Source: Chitinophaga sp. XS-30 | GTDB taxonomy: Bacteria > Bacteroidota > Bacteroidia > Chitinophagales > Chitinophagaceae | Reading direction: 5' to 3' | Assembly (NCBI RefSeq): GCF_008086345.1 | Contig: NZ_CP043006.1 | Coordinates: 804,032-868,031, forward strand | Length of the DNA stretch: 64,000 nucleotides | In this document: positions 61,001 through 64,000 of the stretch, piece by piece | Position numbering within the stretch: position 1 is the first letter of the stretch | Layout: every line of letters begins with the position of its first letter | The notes under the pieces: generated by a model | Told to the model about the DNA's origin: nothing | What the model saw: only the letters and a program-made list of their open reading frames with translations | The model's database searches: none | Translations under genes and position numbers: made by a program

Positions 61001-64000
61001 CTAAAACCGCATGTTCAGGTTCAGGCCCCAGCTTCTGCGGGAAGGCAGGGAGCCGTATTCCAGCCCCTGCCCATTGCCGTTGTTATAGTTAGAATCAGGA
61101 TCTACATTGGGTACTTTCTTATGCAGGATAAAAGGATTGCGGCTTACAACGGAGACGGTGAGCCCGCCTACATTTATACGCCGCAGCAAGGCAGCCGGCA
61201 CATGGTATGTCAATGCCATTTCCCGCATCTTCAGGTACGAAGCATCATACAGGAAGGGCGTGGTGATGCCTTTATTATCGCTGTAGAACAGCGACCAGTA
61301 CTGGCCGGGGTCCACCGCGGCCGTATTCTTCACATACACAGGTTTGCCGCTCGCATCCATACCGTTCCTGACCACACCCTGCGGCACATATCCCTGTACC
61401 ATGCCCATTTCCCTCCATTCGGCGGGTGTTTTATTGGCGGCCATCCGCTGCTCTTCGGAATGTATCCATTCCTGCCGGCCTTCCAGCGTTATTTCATGGC
61501 TGCCGCGCAGTACGGCGAAGAGGTTGGTCATGGAGAAAAGGTCGGCGCCCTGCTTGATGTCCAGGATAGCATTGAAGGTGAAGTTCTTGTAGGAGAGCGT
61601 TGTGGTCAGCCCGCCGGTCCAGTCCCAGGTGCCTTTACCCAGTACCTTCCGTTCATCGGAAGGGATAGGTGTAAGGGTGATGGAGTCCAGTATGATATTT
61701 CCCGATGGGTCTTTCTGGTAGTCGTACCCCAGGATGGCCCCGTAGGGCGCATTGGGTTGGGCGACCACGGAAACACCCAGCCAGCGTGCATCGGAAAGCG
61801 AAAGGAAGGGTACGCCATTGGCGAGTGATTTTACCACATTCTTGTTCCTGGCTGCGTTCACGCTGATATCCCAGCGGAAGTCTTCCGTTTTCACCGGTGT
61901 GGCGGACAAGGCGATCTCCCAGCCCTGATTGCTGATCACTCCGGCATTCACGAGCCCCTGCGGGAAACCGGAGGACAAGGGTTGCGGAACATAATTGATC
62001 TGGTCCCTGGAGGCCTGCGTATAGTAGGTAAGGTCCAGCGAAATATTATTGTCGAAGAACTTCATTTCGGTACCGATCTCGAAAGAGCGGGTACGCGTTG
62101 GCACCAGGCTGTTGGGTGGCTGCACCTTTGTAGAGATGCCGCCTACGGCATTGCCATTGAGCGGATATTGCAGCAGGGCATAAGCGAGGTTCAGCATATG
62201 GGGGTCCGTATCGGTGCCTACTTCCGCGGCGGAAACGCGCAGCTTGCCGTAGCTCAGCACCTTGCTGCGGATACCGAATGCATCGGTGAAAATGAAACTG
62301 CCGGAAAGCGAGGGATACCAATAGGTATTGTTGTCCTGCGGCAATGTGGAGGAAGCGTCGCGGCGTACTGACGCATCCAGGTATACATAGTTTTTGTACG
62401 CCATGCTGACGAGCCCGTAGAAAGAATTGATCCGCTTGCGGCGGTCCAGGTCCGTGATCACTTTATCATTAAAGCTGTTGAAGCTCACCACATCATTTAC
62501 CACCATATCCGTAGCCAGCAGGCTGGTACCGGGATTGGCGTATTGGGAGATGCTGCTCCCCAGCCTTGCGGCGGCGTACCATTTCGGCGTGAACTGCTTT
62601 TGCATGGTGAGCAGCAGGTCTGCTTCCGTAGTAGCGAAACGCTGATCCAGCCCTTCATACCTGCCGGAGATAGCGCCGGGTGTGCTGCGTGGACTGAACT
62701 TGCGGTATTTGAAGAACGTGATATCATTCGAGAAACGGCCCTGCAATCCTATCCATTCCGCAAACTGGTAATTGGCGATCACCGTGCCGAGCAGGCGGTC
62801 CTTTTTGGTATTGTTCTGCATCTCATTGATCACCCAGTAAGGGTTCAGCCGGTATTCCCCACCGCCCCAGTCCACATAATCCCCGTTCTGGTTCTTGTGC
62901 CCTCCGGCGAATATTTTCTGGTCCACATTATTGGCGAGGCCTACAAATGCGTTCCCGATATTGCCCACATCATCAGCCAGGGCGGGGCGGTTGTTCACAT
63001 CTTCCCGCATGTACATGATCTTTGCATCGAGACTGAAGTGCTTTCCGAATTTAGAGCTGCTGGAAAGGTTGACCGTATTGCGGTGCATGTAGCTGTTGGG
63101 AACGATGTCGTTATTCCGGAGATCAGACACCGAGAGGCGAAAAGCCGTATTGTCCGTAGCGTTCGTAAGGGAGATGGTATTGGTGAAGGTGGAGCCGGTG
63201 CGGAAGAAATTCTCGATGTTATTGCGTACCAGTCCATATGGCCGAAGTTCTCCGTCAAACCCCGGCACCATCAGTCCCGGATCGAGCCTTGCGCCGAAAT
63301 TGCTGAAGAGCGTGCTCCGCGCCTGATCCCGGTCCCGCGGGATGGTGCCCGCAGTGCCCTGGCCGTATTGGTATTGATAATCGTCCCAGCGGGTCAGTTG
63401 TTTCTCCATCGTGGCGGTGCTGTTCACTTCTATGCCCAGCGCCTTTTTCATGCTGCCTTTTTTGGTGGTGATGAGGATCACGCCGTTTCCGGCCCGGCTG
63501 CCGTAGAGGGCTGAAGCCGAGGGGCCTTTCAGTACGCTGATGGTCTCGATATCGTCCGGGTTGATCGCGGAGATGGCATCCCCGAAATCAAATCCGCTGG
63601 AATATTTTTCGCCGCCTACCTGGCCGTAGTTGGAGTTGTCTATCGGTACGCCGTCCACAACATAAAGGGGCTGGTTATTTCCGGAAATGGAAGTATTGCC
63701 GCGGATGATCACCCGGGAGGAACCTGCGGGGCCGCCCGCCGTGCTGTTGATGATCAGGCCCGGCACCTTGCCGGCCAGGGAATTGATCACATTGGTTTCG
63801 CGGGCGCGTTTCATATCATCGCCGGAAACTTCCGCATGCGCATATCCCAGGGCCCGCGCTTCTCTTCGTATGCCCAATGCCGTTACCACCACCTGGCCCA
63901 GCTCCGTAACTTTTTCTTTCAGCACAACATTCATCGTGGAGCCTTCGGGACCGGCCACGCGGGTAACCGTTTCAAACCCTATCATGCTGAAGGCTATCCT
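61001..64000 (-). CDS. SusC/RagA-type TonB-dependent transporter (5' end outside window)
   Basis: At least 1000 residues; the frame is open to the right edge, so signal peptide and most of the carboxypeptidase-regulatory-like domain are missing. In view: SusC signature LGQVVVTALGIRREARALGYAHA (R in place of the more usual K), plug domain (VIIRGNTSISGNNQPLYVVDGVPIDNS, LKGPSASALYGSRAGNGVILITTKKG) and barrel ending RRSWGLNLNMRF. Transports a glycan or peptide, unknown, with the SusD and GH18-like proteins downstream. Confidence 0.95.
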   Translation of the reverse strand, partial: RIAFSMIGFETVTRVAGPEGSTMNVVLKEKVTELGQVVVTALGIRREARALGYAHAEVSGDDMKRARETNVINSLAGKVPGLIINSTAGGPAGSSRVIIRGNTSISGNNQPLYVVDGVPIDNSNYGQVGGEKYSSGFDFGDAISAINPDDIETISVLKGPSASALYGSRAGNGVILITTKKGSMKKALGIEVNSTATMEKQLTRWDDYQYQYGQGTAGTIPRDRDQARSTLFSNFGARLDPGLMVPGFDGELRPYGLVRNNIENFFRTGSTFTNTISLTNATDNTAFRLSVSDLRNNDIVPNSYMHRNTVNLSSSSKFGKHFSLDAKIMYMREDVNNRPALADDVGNIGNAFVGLANNVDQKIFAGGHKNQNGDYVDWGGGEYRLNPYWVINEMQNNTKKDRLLGTVIANYQFAEWIGLQGRFSNDITFFKYRKFSPRSTPGAISGRYEGLDQRFATTEADLLLTMQKQFTPKWYAAARLGSSISQYANPGTSLLATDMVVNDVVSFNSFNDKVITDLDRRKRINSFYGLVSMAYKNYVYLDASVRRDASSTLPQDNNTYWYPSLSGSFIFTDAFGIRSKVLSYGKLRVSAAEVGTDTDPHMLNLAYALLQYPLNGNAVGGISTKVQPPNSLVPTRTRSFEIGTEMKFFDNNISLDLTYYTQASRDQINYVPQPLSSGFPQGLVNAGVISNQGWEIALSATPVKTEDFRWDISVNAARNKNVVKSLANGVPFLSLSDARWLGVSVVAQPNAPYGAILGYDYQKDPSGNIILDSITLTPIPSDERKVLGKGTWDWTGGLTTTLSYKNFTFNAILDIKQGADLFSMTNLFAVLRGSHEITLEGRQEWIHSEEQRMAANKTPAEWREMGMVQGYVPQGVVRNGMDASGKPVYVKNTAAVDPGQYWSLFYSDNKGITTPFLYDASYLKMREMALTYHVPAALLRRINVGGLTVSVVSRNPFILHKKVPNVDPDSNYNNGNGQGLEYGSLPSRRSWGLNLNMRF

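Noticed and set aside
1..64000. CRISPR array, rRNA, prophage or replication origin
   Set aside because: No regularly spaced repeats, no rRNA signature, no phage structural genes and no DnaA-box cluster noticed on either strand.

Overview
The window is a chromosomal segment of a Bacteroidota bacterium, most likely of the Chitinophagaceae (Chitinophaga-like). The signs are two SusC/SusD polysaccharide-utilisation loci, a DUF6377 regulator, BBP2-type porin, TAnnTTTG-like promoter elements and many lipoproteins with short SusD-type signal peptides. The species assignment is inference; no marker gene is present.

Left part (1 to about 12.9 kb). This is A+T-richer, accessory DNA. It holds a large secreted protein that runs off the left edge (ricin-like lectin region plus a papain-like Cys/His/Asn region), a beta-lactamase-fold serine hydrolase, an HxlR repressor divergent from an SDR and an NTF2-like gene, an IS256-family element that has cut off the 5' part of the next gene, gene debris, a PD-(D/E)XK nuclease-like protein, and a complete Type II restriction-modification cassette (Vsr, Dcm-like C5 methyltransferase, MvaI/BcnI-like endonuclease; predicted target CCWGG). 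A tRNA-Asn gene closes this part, so a tRNA-associated island is plausible.

Middle part (13 to 28 kb). This is G+C-richer, with core-like codon use. A DUF6377 sensor-regulator precedes a SusC-SusD-GH31 alpha-glucan locus. Then come a GT39-type membrane glycosyltransferase, a Rieske protein, HflX, an S9 peptidase, an enoyl-CoA hydratase and an outer-membrane barrel protein.

Potassium and DNA-repair block (29.2 to 43.4 kb, all minus strand). It reads ku-ligD-small membrane protein-DUF4199-sigma54 activator, then kdpF-A-B-C-porin-'kdpD N-part'-histidine kinase. KdpD is split in two, no KdpE is present, and a near-consensus sigma54 promoter with dyads lies between the NtrC-type activator and kdpF. 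The inference is that kdp is under sigma54 control here.

Stress and signalling block (43.4 to 53.3 kb). Small stress-type genes (DUF892 ferritin-like, CsbD, PA2169/DUF2383, lmo0937-type membrane peptide, a disordered Pro-rich protein, a conserved 123-aa protein, YghA-like SDR) are mixed with two histidine kinases, a receiver-only protein and a second sigma54 activator. At least six transcription units here, including ku-ligD, carry the same 16-nt motif TGGnA-N6-TTGn(A/T) a short distance before the start codon. I propose one sigma54-type stress regulon that includes non-homologous end joining. This is the most interesting system-level signal in the window.

Right part (52.9 to 64 kb). It contains an iron-permease-like protein, a VOC protein, DcuA/B C4-dicarboxylate antiporter with aspartase, an ECF sigma/anti-sigma pair, and a second SusC-SusD locus whose third gene is a GH18-fold lipoprotein lacking the catalytic Glu. 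The SusC gene runs off the right edge.
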